64,000 nt of DNA, taken from the NCBI RefSeq assembly GCF_003013395.1, contig NZ_PXZM01000005.1:25706-89705 (forward strand). The letters are read 5' to 3'. Positions 9,634 through 17,863 of the stretch are shown piece by piece. The stretch comes from Brevibacillus fortis (GTDB lineage Bacteria > Bacillota > Bacilli > Brevibacillales > Brevibacillaceae). The notes beneath the pieces are model-generated. The model was given only the letters and a program-made list of their open reading frames with translations. It ran no database searches and was not told where the DNA came from. Made by a program: the position numbers and the translations under genes. Within the stretch, counting starts at the first letter, position 1. Each line of letters opens with the position of its first letter.

Positions 9634-10224
9634 TTACGAAACAGGTGGTTGCTTATTCGTTCTAGGTCCTTTCATTCCACCAAGACGCTGCAATTGGCGA
9701 ATCATGAGGAACGAAAACCCTGCGAAACAAACGATCGTCAGCGTAATTTTGCTATATTGATAAACTCCCGCAACCATTATATCCAGTTGATCAAAGAACC
9801 AATAGCCTGCGACAAAGTAATGCAAGGTCCAAACGATACTGCTCGGCAAAAAGAATAGAAGGAACTGCCGAAACGGCATTCGGCTGGCACCGGCGAGAAT
9901 AGGCACGATATGACGAATAATCGGAAGAAAGATTCCAAAAGCGAGCAGCCAGCCCATTGACCCACGCAATGCCGACAGTAAATCAGCACGCAAGCCCAGA
10001 TTCCGGGTCATCCAGCCAAATGCACTCGCTCCCAGCAAGTACCCCACGAAAGAAACGATGAAAAAAACAGGGTATATGACTGCAAATGCTGTAAAAAAGT
10101 CCGCCCCTGTATTAGCAACCTGTGCCCCCACGGTCATGACCGTAATCTCATCAGGAATGAAGAATTTTCCCAGCATGCCTGTAACCATCTCCCAGAATCG
10201 TGCGTAATACCCTGTAAACTCCAC
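9634..10224 (-). CDS. DedA-family (VTT/SNARE-associated) membrane protein
   Basis: 196 aa polytopic membrane protein. The family motifs of the VTT domain are visible: the acidic re-entrant segment near PDEITVMTVGAQVANTG, GYLLGASAFGWMTRNLG, and the arginine motif FLPIIRHIVPILAGASRMPFRQFL. DedA proteins act in lipid-carrier (undecaprenyl phosphate) flipping or membrane homeostasis. The start is GTG, supported by AAAGGAGG at a suitable distance. It is flanked by its own terminator and a 437-base intergenic region, so it is probably monocistronic. Confidence 0.9.
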   Translation of the reverse strand: MEFTGYYARFWEMVTGMLGKFFIPDEITVMTVGAQVANTGADFFTAFAVIYPVFFIVSFVGYLLGASAFGWMTRNLGLRADLLSALRGSMGWLLAFGIFLPIIRHIVPILAGASRMPFRQFLLFFLPSSIVWTLHYFVAGYWFFDQLDIMVAGVYQYSKITLTIVCFAGFSFLMIRQLQRLGGMKGPRTNKQPPVS

Positions 10225-10338
10225 CTGTGCCGCCTCCTTTCTCTCTGTACTCTATCCTAACGGGTAAACCTTTCAAAAGAAGACAGAAATCCTTAAGAAA
10301 GTGATAAGTATTTCTGAAGAATTTCTTACGAAGTGCGC

Positions 10339-10386
10339 AAAAAAGCTCATTCCCTCTTTACGTTCAAAGTGGAATGAGCTTTTTAG
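10339..10386. terminator. Symmetric terminator hairpin in a gene-free stretch
   Basis: AAAAAGCTCATTCC and GGAATGAGCTTTTT form a 14-bp stem with A- and T-tracts on both sides, so it could stop transcription from either side. No annotated gene ends here: the DedA gene starts at 10224 on the minus strand and the next gene starts at 10661. The rest of 10225-10660 is AT-rich and shows no ORF. Confidence 0.65.
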
Positions 10387-10660
10387 GTTTATAAAATGGT
10401 TTTGTTTATGACGTTCCCTTCACTAGAGATTTAACAAATTTTTTGAAGTGTTTATTGGCAAGTGCAGTTAGTTAGATATATGGACGATACCTTATCGTTC
10501 AGAGGTATTATTTTATAAACTCAGAAAGATATGTAGATTATTTATATTTTAAATAAAAACATTTTAATAAAAGTTAAATTATGACAATTTTCGACAACGT
10601 CAGTGTGCTATATTTTTTTCGAAAGTATAAACAATCATATTAAAGGGGAAGATTCACACA

Positions 10661-11413
10661 ATGAAAATGTTTAAACGCCTGTTTACTGCGGCAATAGCTT
10701 CAGTAGTGTTAATGACTGGTGTAGTCACAACACAAAATGTGTCAGCTAATGAGGTTGTAGAGAGCAGCAAAGTCACTACTGTTGAAGTAAAGTCGCAAAC
10801 TGAAGAGAATAATGATGAAATAACCGTACAAACTGAAGCGAATGAAGTGAATGTAAGGGCAAAAAAAGGTAGAGGCGACGACCCAGATTTGACTGAGGAG
10901 CTCAGTTATGAAACTGTCCATGGTTTATTAGGCAATGAATATGTACGTTATTGGGATGACGCGGGTTTTGATTTTCCAGCAATGAATGCCGTTATGGAGT
11001 ATAGAACCTGGAAAAGAAAAATGGACTACATGGACTTCTCATCAGTAGCGGACTACGTTAATAGTGCCGGAAAATATAGAAAATATGCTTTGGCTTTGAA
11101 AACCAAACGTTATAATGACGGCAAAAACCTGATCGTTCTTAATAGGGCAAAAGATATCATCATGTTCGCCCCTGGTTCAACTGGTAGAACTACCCCGAAT
11201 ACTAACAATGAAAGAAAGGCAATGGAGCAAGCAAGAAATAATCCTAAAAATGCAGAGAAATACAATACAGTTATGAAAGACCCACGCTGGCCTGCAGAGG
11301 ATGGTTGGGTGAAGATGGGCAGAGATGACTATGGACCTAATAAAGATGTAGAGATTCATTTTGTCTACAACAAAAGCTTAAAAGTATATGAAGACTTCAA
11401 ATTCAAAGATTAA
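10661..11413 (+). CDS. Secreted protein with toxin-like C-terminal domain
   Basis: 250 aa. The Sec signal peptide has a KMFKR basic start, a hydrophobic core and an A-x-A type site near VSANE (about residue 30). A Glu/Thr/Val-rich linker (31-70) follows, and then a basic C-terminal domain. Its end (DPRWPAEDGWVKMG ... VEIHFVYN ... EDFKFK) resembles tails of polymorphic/contact-dependent toxins, where DxxxWxxxxGWxKM and IHYVxN..DFKFK patterns recur. RBS AAGGGGAAG is good. The next gene, 68 bases downstream, is a cytoplasmic acidic protein that looks like an immunity protein. The region is more AT-rich than its neighbours, consistent with transfer. Biochemical activity (nuclease or other) is not readable from the sequence. 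Confidence 0.7.
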   Translation: MKMFKRLFTAAIASVVLMTGVVTTQNVSANEVVESSKVTTVEVKSQTEENNDEITVQTEANEVNVRAKKGRGDDPDLTEELSYETVHGLLGNEYVRYWDDAGFDFPAMNAVMEYRTWKRKMDYMDFSSVADYVNSAGKYRKYALALKTKRYNDGKNLIVLNRAKDIIMFAPGSTGRTTPNTNNERKAMEQARNNPKNAEKYNTVMKDPRWPAEDGWVKMGRDDYGPNKDVEIHFVYNKSLKVYEDFKFKD

Positions 11414-11481
11414 CTCTGCCCCCGTATCATTAATGCATTGAAATCAGAGGACATACTTCTCAGAACTAAGGAGAATGTTGA

Positions 11482-11886
11482 TTGAAAGTAAAATGTATCC
11501 ATACCTTAGGTAAAGATGTTACAAATTACTATGGAGATAGATTTTTATACAGCGAACAAACCCAATTTTCTGTAGAACTCGGCGACGAACTTACTGTATA
11601 TGGGATGTTTCAATGTGAAAATTCATTGCGTTTCTTGCTCCACAACAAAAGATCTAACAAACCAAACTGGTATCCATCCGAATTGTTTGTTATCACAGAC
11701 CATACCCTTCCACCAAACTGGTACTTCGGAGATCGAAAAAATCATAAAATACCTGCCATTTGGGGATATGAAGAGATGGTTCTTGATGAAAACCACTACG
11801 AAGATTTAATCGAACGTGAAGCACATGCTAAAGAAGTCTATTTTAAGAGAAAAGCAGAAATTGATGAGTTCTTCGAGTCTCGTTAA
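11482..11886 (+). CDS. Candidate immunity protein for the upstream toxin-like protein
   Basis: 134 aa, no signal peptide, acidic, with several aromatic residues (WYPSELF, PPNWYFGD, IWGYEE). Start is TTG with AAGGAG eight bases before it. It follows the secreted toxin-like gene by 68 bases on the same strand with no terminator between, and a strong bidirectional terminator follows it. The WYPxxLF and IWGYEE pattern recalls small proteins found as immunity partners next to polymorphic toxins. I do not recognise a named family with certainty. The gene order, size and charge support the role; binding to the toxin is inference. Confidence 0.6.
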   Translation: MKVKCIHTLGKDVTNYYGDRFLYSEQTQFSVELGDELTVYGMFQCENSLRFLLHNKRSNKPNWYPSELFVITDHTLPPNWYFGDRKNHKIPAIWGYEEMVLDENHYEDLIEREAHAKEVYFKRKAEIDEFFESR

Positions 11887-11907
11887 CAGCATTGATGAGT
11901 ATCTCTT

Positions 11908-11940
11908 GAAAACGCCTAGTTCTAAGAACTAGGCGTTTTA
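11908..11940. terminator. Bidirectional terminator
   Basis: AAAACGCCTAGTTCT and AGAACTAGGCGTTTT form a 15-bp nearly perfect stem with A- and T-tracts. It lies between two convergent genes (ends at 11886 and 11960) and can serve both. Confidence 0.8.
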
Positions 11941-11959
11941 CAAATCAAATAGGATTAAA

Positions 11960-12289
11960 TTAAAAATCGTCAAGTTCAGCCCATTCAAAATCATCATCTG
12001 TTAACTGTTCTTTAAAATTCATCTCTTGCACGAAAGCGTCAACAGTATTTTTTAATGCTTCTTCGATACTTTTACCTGTTCCCAAACCAAGTACAGCCGG
12101 TTCATCATCAAGTCTCTTTACTCCAATATTTGTAATACCATAGAAATGTCCATCTTGTTCCTCAAATATTTTCACTTTGAACTTACCAGATGGAGTTCGT
12201 CCAAATCCAGTTTCCATAATACGGAATTCTGCCACGCATTTGTCAATACTGCTTACTCCATCAATCTTAATATTCTTCCAGTTGGTCAT
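11960..12289 (-). CDS. Small hypothetical protein
   Basis: 109 aa. The ATG at 12289 is chosen over the longer frame (12343) because AGGGAG lies just before it and the N-terminal extension is unconvincing. It has an alternating beta-strand/loop character (FRIMETGFGR, KFKVKIFEEQDGHFYGITNIGVKR) followed by a short helix (SIEEALKNTVDAF) and an acidic tail (TDDDFEWAELDDF). The order of features is like small HicB-type or double-stranded RNA-binding-like folds, but I recognise no family. It is convergent with the toxin/immunity pair and could belong to the same accessory block. Confidence 0.6.
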   Translation of the reverse strand: MTNWKNIKIDGVSSIDKCVAEFRIMETGFGRTPSGKFKVKIFEEQDGHFYGITNIGVKRLDDEPAVLGLGTGKSIEEALKNTVDAFVQEMNFKEQLTDDDFEWAELDDF

Positions 12290-12500
12290 AACTACTATCT
12301 CCCTGTTGAGTTCATTTGGTACGAAATAATTGTACCAGTTCACATATTAATTGTATCGTACCTGTCGAAATCTGAAATCATTAATAACTGTTCTTGCCAA
12401 AAAGGAAATAATGCCCACATGATGGGTACCGAACGCAGGACTGATTTAAAAAAGTAGGTATAAAGTTGCAACATTCCATTTCACTATAGGATATGACCAC

Positions 12501-12550
12501 AAAAAAACGTGTTCACCAACTCCCGCATACACACGGCTTGGCAAACACGT
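12501..12550 (-). terminator. Intrinsic terminator after yqgQ
   Basis: On the minus strand ACGTGTTTGCCAAGCC pairs with the GTTGGTGAACACGT arm and is followed by seven Ts. It follows the yqgQ stop by 10 bases. The rest of 12290-12500 shows no gene. Confidence 0.75.
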
Positions 12551-12559
12551 ACTTACACT

Positions 12560-12766
12560 CTATTCTCTTCCATCAGCCTTACGCTTGCTGCGCAACGCTG
12601 ACATGGCTTCAATGAACTCTTCCTTGTCAATGACGTTCAGCTCATATAGCTCCCGAATTTCATCTTCTATCAACAGCAAATCCCCTTCAGGATCGCCTGT
12701 ATAAATAACCAATCCGAAACGGTGCAGAAACGCCTTCAAATCGAATTCATTCGGGTTTATTTTCAA
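12560..12766 (-). CDS. yqgQ: YqgQ-family protein (DUF910)
   Basis: 68 aa, the usual length for this Bacillota family. Diagnostic residues are LKAFLHRFGLVIYTGDP and the acidic helix IEDEIRELYEL followed by FIEAMSALR. YqgQ is a small three-helix cytoplasmic protein, in Bacillus encoded close to glucokinase; its role is unknown and a nucleic-acid-binding role has been suggested. Here it overlaps the upstream gene by four bases (ATGA), so the two are translated together, and glucokinase is not adjacent in this window. Confidence 0.82.
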   Translation of the reverse strand: MKINPNEFDLKAFLHRFGLVIYTGDPEGDLLLIEDEIRELYELNVIDKEEFIEAMSALRSKRKADGRE

Positions 12767-13161
12767 TGAGCTCCCTCCAGATCGATTTCCATCCTTGCGA
12801 GGACGGCATCGTAATCAAACTCGACAGCAAAGCCGGTAATGACGATGATCTTCGCGTATGGATACGCTTCTTGCCACGCCTCCTCCTCTTCCGGTTTCAA
12901 TCCGACGATATACAAAGGGGCCGCGGACAACTGTGGATGTTCTTGACACAAGCGCAAAAACTCCTTGCATCTTTCCTGTTCGATAGCTGCATTCAGAACG
13001 AGGACAGCTCGTTCAACTTCTTTGGACTCTCTTTGTTTAGCCAGCAACTCAAACGTTTTGACCGAAGGCACAATGGCGTTGATCTCAGGAAAACGATCGA
13101 GCACTTCATCCAGCCAATCATCTTCATGCCAGGCCAGGTAGTAAAGCATCGCAGTAGACAT
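12763..13161 (-). CDS. Hypothetical protein co-translated with YqgQ
   Basis: 132 aa, acidic, cytoplasmic. The layout of alternating hydrophobic strands and helices (AIVPSVKTFELL, VERAVLVLNAAI, APLYIVGLK, AKIIVITGF) resembles a Rossmann-like or receiver-like alpha/beta fold, but no phosphoacceptor or nucleotide motif is visible. RBS GAGGTG precedes the ATG. Its stop overlaps the yqgQ start by four bases. I do not recognise the family. Confidence 0.65.
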   Translation of the reverse strand: MSTAMLYYLAWHEDDWLDEVLDRFPEINAIVPSVKTFELLAKQRESKEVERAVLVLNAAIEQERCKEFLRLCQEHPQLSAAPLYIVGLKPEEEEAWQEAYPYAKIIVITGFAVEFDYDAVLARMEIDLEGAH

Positions 13162-13345
13162 GTAACAAACACCTCATGGATATATACTTGACAATATAGG
13201 TAGCCATTCTTATTTCTTTTCCATTATAGCACGTCTCGCAATAACTGCCCACGTTGTTGGCTTGACTTCGCCTTTTCCTTCACGTAAGGTGGAAAAAGCA
13301 AACAATCAGCTTGAAAAGATTTTTGTTGGAAACGAGGTAGACGTA

Positions 13346-14521
13346 GTGAATAAGAAGCACCTTGCCCTCTTGTTCTTTATTGCTTTTTTCATCATGCTCG
13401 GTTTTGGCATCATTATCCCCATTCTCCCCTTTTTCGCGGAAAAATTGGGTGCGACTTCGTTTCAAATCGGCATGCTTTTTGCCAGCTACAATATTATGCA
13501 GTTGGTGTTTGCACCGATTTGGGGAGCACTTTCAGACAAAATCGGGCGAAAGCCACTCATATCGTTCGGGCTGTTCGGCTTTTCCATCACCTTTATCCTG
13601 TTTGGGCTAGCTGACAGTTACACAGAAATGCTCCTGTATCGCATTTTGGGTGGAATCGTCTCTGCTGCCGCATTGCCAACGGTAACCGCTATGGTGGCGG
13701 ATCTGTTCCCTTCAGAAGAACGAGCTAAAGGGATGGGGGTCATTGGCGCCGGGATTGGGCTTAGCTTTGTCTTCGGTCCGGTAATTGGCGGACTGCTCAG
13801 TGAATTCGGCTTTGCTGTTCCCTTCTACGCTTCGGGTATCGTGGCGTTGCTTACGTTTTTCCTGATCCTGTTTGTCTTGCCAGAGAGCTTGCCGAAAGAA
13901 AAACGGGCGAATCTGCAAAAAGAACAGCGGCAAAATCCGCTCGTCTCTTTGTTCGGTTCCATGTCCTTGCTGTACGGTATTTTGTTCACCGTCTCCTTTG
14001 CTTTTTCCGGACTGGAAACGACTTTTGCCCTGTACATAAGTGATTTGTACGGCTTCACCTCCAAAGACCTCGGCTATATGTTTCTCGTCATGGGCTTGAT
14101 CGCTGCCGCGGTACAAGGCGGGCTCATCGGAAGAATGGTCAAGCAGCTAGGCGAGGCAAGTGTCCTCGTCATTGGGATGATTCTTTACGGCATTGGATTT
14201 TTCGCCATTCCTCTGTCGGGTAACTTTTGGGTACTGGCATTGATTCTCTCGCTATTCGGAGCGGGTCAAGGAATGATCAGAGCGACAGCCACAGCGATGA
14301 TCACCCAACGAACGACGCAAGGACAAGGCGTGACGAGTGGGGCAATCAGCTCGATGGACAGCCTTGGACGCATCTTGGGTCCATTAGCAGGCGGAGCGGT
14401 TTACCAAGTCTCCCACAGCGGTCCCTTCTTCCTCGGAGGGGTCTTGATGGCACTTCTCCTCCTCTGGTTCGTCAGCAGCTATCGTCGCCTGCCAGACCCA
14501 AGCACACAAGCGCAATCGTAA
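13346..14521 (+). CDS. MFS drug/proton antiporter (DHA1 type)
   Basis: 391 aa, about 12 membrane segments. The GTG at 13346 is preferred to the TTG at 13262 because GAGGT precedes it and the protein then begins with VNKKHLALLF, the normal MFS N-terminus. Motif A (GALSDKIGRKP, loop 2-3) and the motif C-like GAGIGLSFVFGPVIGG in helix 5 identify it as a drug:H+ antiporter of the DHA1 family. It is monocistronic with a terminator right after it. Expected role is efflux of small toxic compounds; the substrate is unknown. Confidence 0.9.
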   Translation: MNKKHLALLFFIAFFIMLGFGIIIPILPFFAEKLGATSFQIGMLFASYNIMQLVFAPIWGALSDKIGRKPLISFGLFGFSITFILFGLADSYTEMLLYRILGGIVSAAALPTVTAMVADLFPSEERAKGMGVIGAGIGLSFVFGPVIGGLLSEFGFAVPFYASGIVALLTFFLILFVLPESLPKEKRANLQKEQRQNPLVSLFGSMSLLYGILFTVSFAFSGLETTFALYISDLYGFTSKDLGYMFLVMGLIAAAVQGGLIGRMVKQLGEASVLVIGMILYGIGFFAIPLSGNFWVLALILSLFGAGQGMIRATATAMITQRTTQGQGVTSGAISSMDSLGRILGPLAGGAVYQVSHSGPFFLGGVLMALLLLWFVSSYRRLPDPSTQAQS

Positions 14522-14536
14522 GTCATACAAAATGAA

Positions 14537-14580
14537 GCACCGCCAGCATTCAACACTCTGCTAGCGGTGCTATTTTTATT
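14537..14580 (+). terminator. Intrinsic terminator after the MFS gene
   Basis: GCACCGCCAGC pairs with GCTAGCGGTGC and is followed by TATTTTTATT. It separates the MFS gene from the convergent ABC-F gene. Confidence 0.75.
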
Positions 14581-14585
14581 CCAGC

Positions 14586-16511
14586 CTAATGTTCCTGTAA
14601 CTCCATCCAAGCCGAAAAGGTTACATCTATCTCCTTCTGTACCTGATCTATCTCCAGTTGCCAAGCTACTAACTGCTCGTAATCTGCCCCTTCACTTTGG
14701 AGCAAGACCGTCAGTGCACCTTTTCTTTCTTCTAACAAGGCTATTTTTTGTTCGAGCTCTGCTAACTTGTATGGGTTCAGTCGTTTGGTGGTTGCATTTG
14801 TCACAACTGACTCTTGAACTTGTTTGACTGCTGGCTGCTTTCTCTCTATCTCCTCCGGCTTACCAGCTCGAGCAGCGATCCTTTGTTTTTGCTTTTCCCT
14901 TGCTTCCTCATAGGTACCCACATCGTGAACCAGCCGCTTATTTTCTACCCAAAACACACCATCTGCCATCTTTTGCAGGAAATAGCGATCATGCGAGATG
15001 ATAAACAACGACCCGTGAAAATCCGCCAATGCTTCCTCCAATGTTTCTCGCGCTTCAATATCCAGATGGTTGGTCGGTTCGTCGAGAATGAGCAGGTTGA
15101 TCTCCTGGTGCATCATTTGTGCCAATCGCAGTCGCATTCGCTCTCCGCCGCTCAGCTGTCCGATCCGCTTGAAAACTTGTTCGCCGTAAAACATAAACCG
15201 TGCCAGTAAATGTCGTGCTTCCGGCTCCGTTACTCTGGCAACCTCACGGAAAACGTCAATCAGCCGCTGGTTTTGATCCCCTTCCAACGCTTGCTGTGAC
15301 AAGTAGCCTACCTTAACGCTGCTGCCAATTTTGAGCGTACCTACGTCTGGCTGAACCTCTCCTAACAGCATGCGAATCAGCGTAGATTTCCCACATCCAT
15401 TTGGTCCGAGCAGTGCTTTTCGCTCACCAAAGCGCAATAAAAAGCTAGCGTCTGCAAACAACTGTTTTCCGCCAAATGTTTTCTGTACCCCCGTCGCTTT
15501 CAGCACATCCTGCCCGCTTCGGTCAGTCTTCATAAACTGCAAGCCCATGCGATCCGCTTCCATTTTCGGTCGCTCGATGCGTTCAATCCGTGCCAGCGCC
15601 TTTTCCATGCTTTTCGCCCTTCGGTGAAAAGCCTCGTTCGGAGGATTGGAGCGATTACCCCACTCCTTGAGCCGTTTGATCGTTTCTTTCATTTTTTTGA
15701 TCTGCTTCTGTTGTTCCTGATAAGCGGCAAACTGGCGCAGCAAGCGCTCTTCACGCTCCGTGGCAAACGCACTGTAATTGCCAATATAGAATTCGGCTTC
15801 TCCCCCGTCCACATGATAGACAGACGTCACGACGGCATCCAAAAAATAACGGTCATGGGAGATGATTAGAATCGTGCCCTGATAATTTTTCAAAAACTCC
15901 TCTAGCCACTCCATCGACTCCACATCCAAATGATTGGTCGGCTCATCTAGGAGCAGAACATCGCTTTGCTGGCAGAGTAGCTTTGCAAGGCCAGCCTTCG
16001 TCTTTTCCCCACCGCTGAGTTGGGCAAAAGGCGTAGCTAACAGCTCAGAACTAACTCCCAAACCCTGTGTCACCTGGGTCATTTTCGTCTCCCACTGATA
16101 GCCATCCTGTTGTTCGAATTCATCTTGCAGCTTTTGATAGCGCAGCATGAGGCGGTTTAGCTCTTGTTCATTTTCGAAAAGCAATCCCATCTGCTGCTCG
16201 AGCTCGCGCATCTGCTCCTGCAGCTTGATAACATCGGCAAAAGCACTGGCAACAACATCCTCCCCCGTCCAATCGGCCGGATACTGTGGCGTTTGCGGCA
16301 GGTACGCCCATATCGTTCCTTTCGCCCGAAAAAGCTCACCAGAATCGGGGCTTTCTATACCTGCCAGCAGCTTGAACAAAGTGGTTTTGCCTGCTCCATT
16401 CGGTCCGACGATCCCGACGCGTTCGCCTGCCTTGATTTCCAATGTGATATCTTGTAAAACCGGATCTGCTCCGTACGATTTCTGTAATTGCTGTGTCGCG
16501 ACAATAATCAT
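14586..16511 (-). CDS. ABC-F family ATPase (ribosome-associated)
   Basis: 641 aa with two complete ABC domains and no membrane segments, which defines ABC-F. Domain 1 has Walker A GPNGAGKTT, signature LSGGE and Walker B LLLDEPTNHLD; domain 2 has GPNGCGKST, LSGGERMRL and LLILDEPTNHLD. The inter-domain linker (about 245-320) is charged and helical, and a C-terminal extension (about 540-641) is coiled-coil-like. ABC-F proteins act at the ribosomal E site in translation or in protection against antibiotics. The ATG at 16511 follows AGGGGGA; the longer frame to 16613 runs through the terminator region and is rejected. Expression is probably controlled by the leader described below. Whether it is a housekeeping (YdiF/Uup-like) or resistance member is open. 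Confidence 0.9.
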   Translation of the reverse strand: MIIVATQQLQKSYGADPVLQDITLEIKAGERVGIVGPNGAGKTTLFKLLAGIESPDSGELFRAKGTIWAYLPQTPQYPADWTGEDVVASAFADVIKLQEQMRELEQQMGLLFENEQELNRLMLRYQKLQDEFEQQDGYQWETKMTQVTQGLGVSSELLATPFAQLSGGEKTKAGLAKLLCQQSDVLLLDEPTNHLDVESMEWLEEFLKNYQGTILIISHDRYFLDAVVTSVYHVDGGEAEFYIGNYSAFATEREERLLRQFAAYQEQQKQIKKMKETIKRLKEWGNRSNPPNEAFHRRAKSMEKALARIERIERPKMEADRMGLQFMKTDRSGQDVLKATGVQKTFGGKQLFADASFLLRFGERKALLGPNGCGKSTLIRMLLGEVQPDVGTLKIGSSVKVGYLSQQALEGDQNQRLIDVFREVARVTEPEARHLLARFMFYGEQVFKRIGQLSGGERMRLRLAQMMHQEINLLILDEPTNHLDIEARETLEEALADFHGSLFIISHDRYFLQKMADGVFWVENKRLVHDVGTYEEAREKQKQRIAARAGKPEEIERKQPAVKQVQESVVTNATTKRLNPYKLAELEQKIALLEERKGALTVLLQSEGADYEQLVAWQLEIDQVQKEIDVTFSAWMELQEH

Positions 16512-16611
16512 GGTTGTTCCCCCTAGAAATGTTGGTAACGGTTCAAAATAATGGATTTCCTGGTGGCCCCGGCACAATTTTTGAGACCATCCCGCACGTG
16601 CGAGTGGACGC

Positions 16612-16639
16612 AAAAAAGCCGCAGGCCATTACCTGCGGC
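16612..16639 (-). terminator. Leader terminator upstream of the ABC-F gene (attenuator candidate)
   Basis: On the minus strand GCCGCAGG and CCTGCGGC form an 8-bp perfect stem with a 6-base loop, directly followed by six Ts. It ends about 100 bases before the ABC-F start codon, with no other gene end nearby, so it would stop transcription before the gene unless it is prevented from folding. Confidence 0.75.
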
Positions 16640-16674
16640 ATCGTGAAAGGGACCGACCTTACGTCAGTTACCCA

Positions 16675-16842
16675 TCATATACAAGAACAAACCGCCCCTG
16701 ATCGATGCATGGTACGCCTATGGAAACTCCATTCAGTTGTATGCGCAAAAAAGGACAGACTGGTCCCGTTGAATGTAAAATCATGCGTCATACTGGAAGT
16801 TTCTACCACAAACCATGCTTGCAGAGTTCCGAACACGTACAT
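16675..16842 (-). CDS. Putative leader ORF of the ABC-F gene
   Basis: 55-codon frame beginning MYVFGTLQAW, preceded by GGAGGTG with a short spacing; an in-frame GTG two codons later has a better distance. It ends 36 bases upstream of the leader terminator stem. Complementary segments GGGACC (16762-16767, inside the frame) and GGTCCC (16649-16654, just before the terminator) could form an alternative structure whose availability depends on ribosome position. This is the usual layout of ribosome-mediated attenuators in front of antibiotic-response ABC-F genes. Protein-level conservation cannot be judged here. Confidence 0.45.
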   Translation of the reverse strand: MYVFGTLQAWFVVETSSMTHDFTFNGTSLSFFAHTTEWSFHRRTMHRSGAVCSCI

Positions 16843-16901
16843 ACACCTCCATTTCTCAAGGGATAGGAAATCACAACCATATCTTACATCAGGAGTCACA
16901 C

Positions 16902-16946
16902 AAAAACAAGAGGGCCTGCTAAGTGTTCCGCACTAGCTGGCCCTCT
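16902..16946 (-). terminator. Intrinsic terminator after the CuAO_N1 protein gene
   Basis: AGAGGGCCAGC pairs with the GCAGGCCCTCT arm on the minus strand and is followed by TGTTTTTG. It ends the upstream gene and thereby separates it from the ABC-F leader. Confidence 0.75.
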
Positions 16947-16966
16947 GCGTCGTGTCCCCGACTTTC

Positions 16967-17764
16967 TTATCGACTTCCGTTGCTGTCTGTGGCAAACAAC
17001 GGCTTCTTAGTCTCTGCATCTAGAAATACAACCGTCGTGTAAGGTGGCAGCTTCACTTTTGCCGCCAGATACGGATAGGAAATCACTTGCGGGTACATTC
17101 TGCCTGGATCAGGCAGCGTTTGTTTGACATACACAAAAAGCTGCTCCCAGCTCTGCTCGACTTTGGTTACTTCTAATCCGTAGCCAGGATTCGGTGAGGA
17201 GCCGCGTGCGATGACGTAAAGATCACCTTGCTTGTGAATGCCTTGCTGTTCTTTTACCGAGTCAATAAACGTACGTTCCTGTTCTGTCAGCTTATCAGCA
17301 TCGACAAGTGTAAAGGCACTCTCTTCCCCGGCAACCACAATTTCCACCGCCTTTTTCTCGGCATTCCACGTGATTTGATGTCCGGCCTGCTCTGCCATCC
17401 ATCTCAGAGGCAAAAACACTTGCTTGTCATGCACGATTGCGCCCTGCCCATCTTGCAGCGACTTGCCATTCAACGCTACTTTTCCTGTAGCGAGTTGAAA
17501 CGTCAGCGTACCTTTTGCCAGCTTCATTTCTCCATTCGTTGCATCTTGTTTCCAAGTGCCTTCTAAAATCCGGCTCGCATCCTCGGCGGAGACATACGTA
17601 CGCTGCTGGACGAGAAGTGGTGCTTTTGCCAAGGAAGCTTGCTCTCCGTTTACCAGTATTGGAGCTGAGGTTGTTTGTGGTGTGCTAGACACTGCCGCCT
17701 GCACAGGATAAGCCGCCAACACCTGGAGTGTCAGTGCAACAGCCAGAATCGATTTACCTTTCAT
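16967..17764 (-). CDS. Secreted protein with copper amine oxidase-like N-terminal (stalk) domain
   Basis: 265 aa. The ATG at 17764 is supported by GGAGG. A Sec signal peptide (MKGKSILAVALTLQVLAAYPVQA) is followed by one CuAO_N1-like domain (about 25-135): ILVNGEQ, VQQRTYVSAEDASRIL, VHDKQVFLPLRWMAEQAGHQITW. This domain occurs in many cell-surface proteins of Paenibacillaceae and is structural rather than enzymatic. The C-terminal half (about 140-265) contains a protease-inhibitor-like or beta-rich segment with GYGLEVTKVEQSWEQLFVYVKQTLPDPG. Exported; function unknown. Confidence 0.82.
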   Translation of the reverse strand: MKGKSILAVALTLQVLAAYPVQAAVSSTPQTTSAPILVNGEQASLAKAPLLVQQRTYVSAEDASRILEGTWKQDATNGEMKLAKGTLTFQLATGKVALNGKSLQDGQGAIVHDKQVFLPLRWMAEQAGHQITWNAEKKAVEIVVAGEESAFTLVDADKLTEQERTFIDSVKEQQGIHKQGDLYVIARGSSPNPGYGLEVTKVEQSWEQLFVYVKQTLPDPGRMYPQVISYPYLAAKVKLPPYTTVVFLDAETKKPLFATDSNGSR

Positions 17765-17863
17765 TGTTGTTCCTCCATCCCTGCTCATCATTTTCGTCAT
17801 TCTTTACTTGTTAGACATAGGTTTCCTCTGATTCGTTTCACTATGACTGAGATTGGCAAAAGA

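Noticed and set aside
16675..16899. 74-codon version of the ABC-F leader ORF starting at 16899
   Set aside because: The start at 16842 has the GGAGGTG; the extension upstream would begin within the terminator tail of the previous gene.
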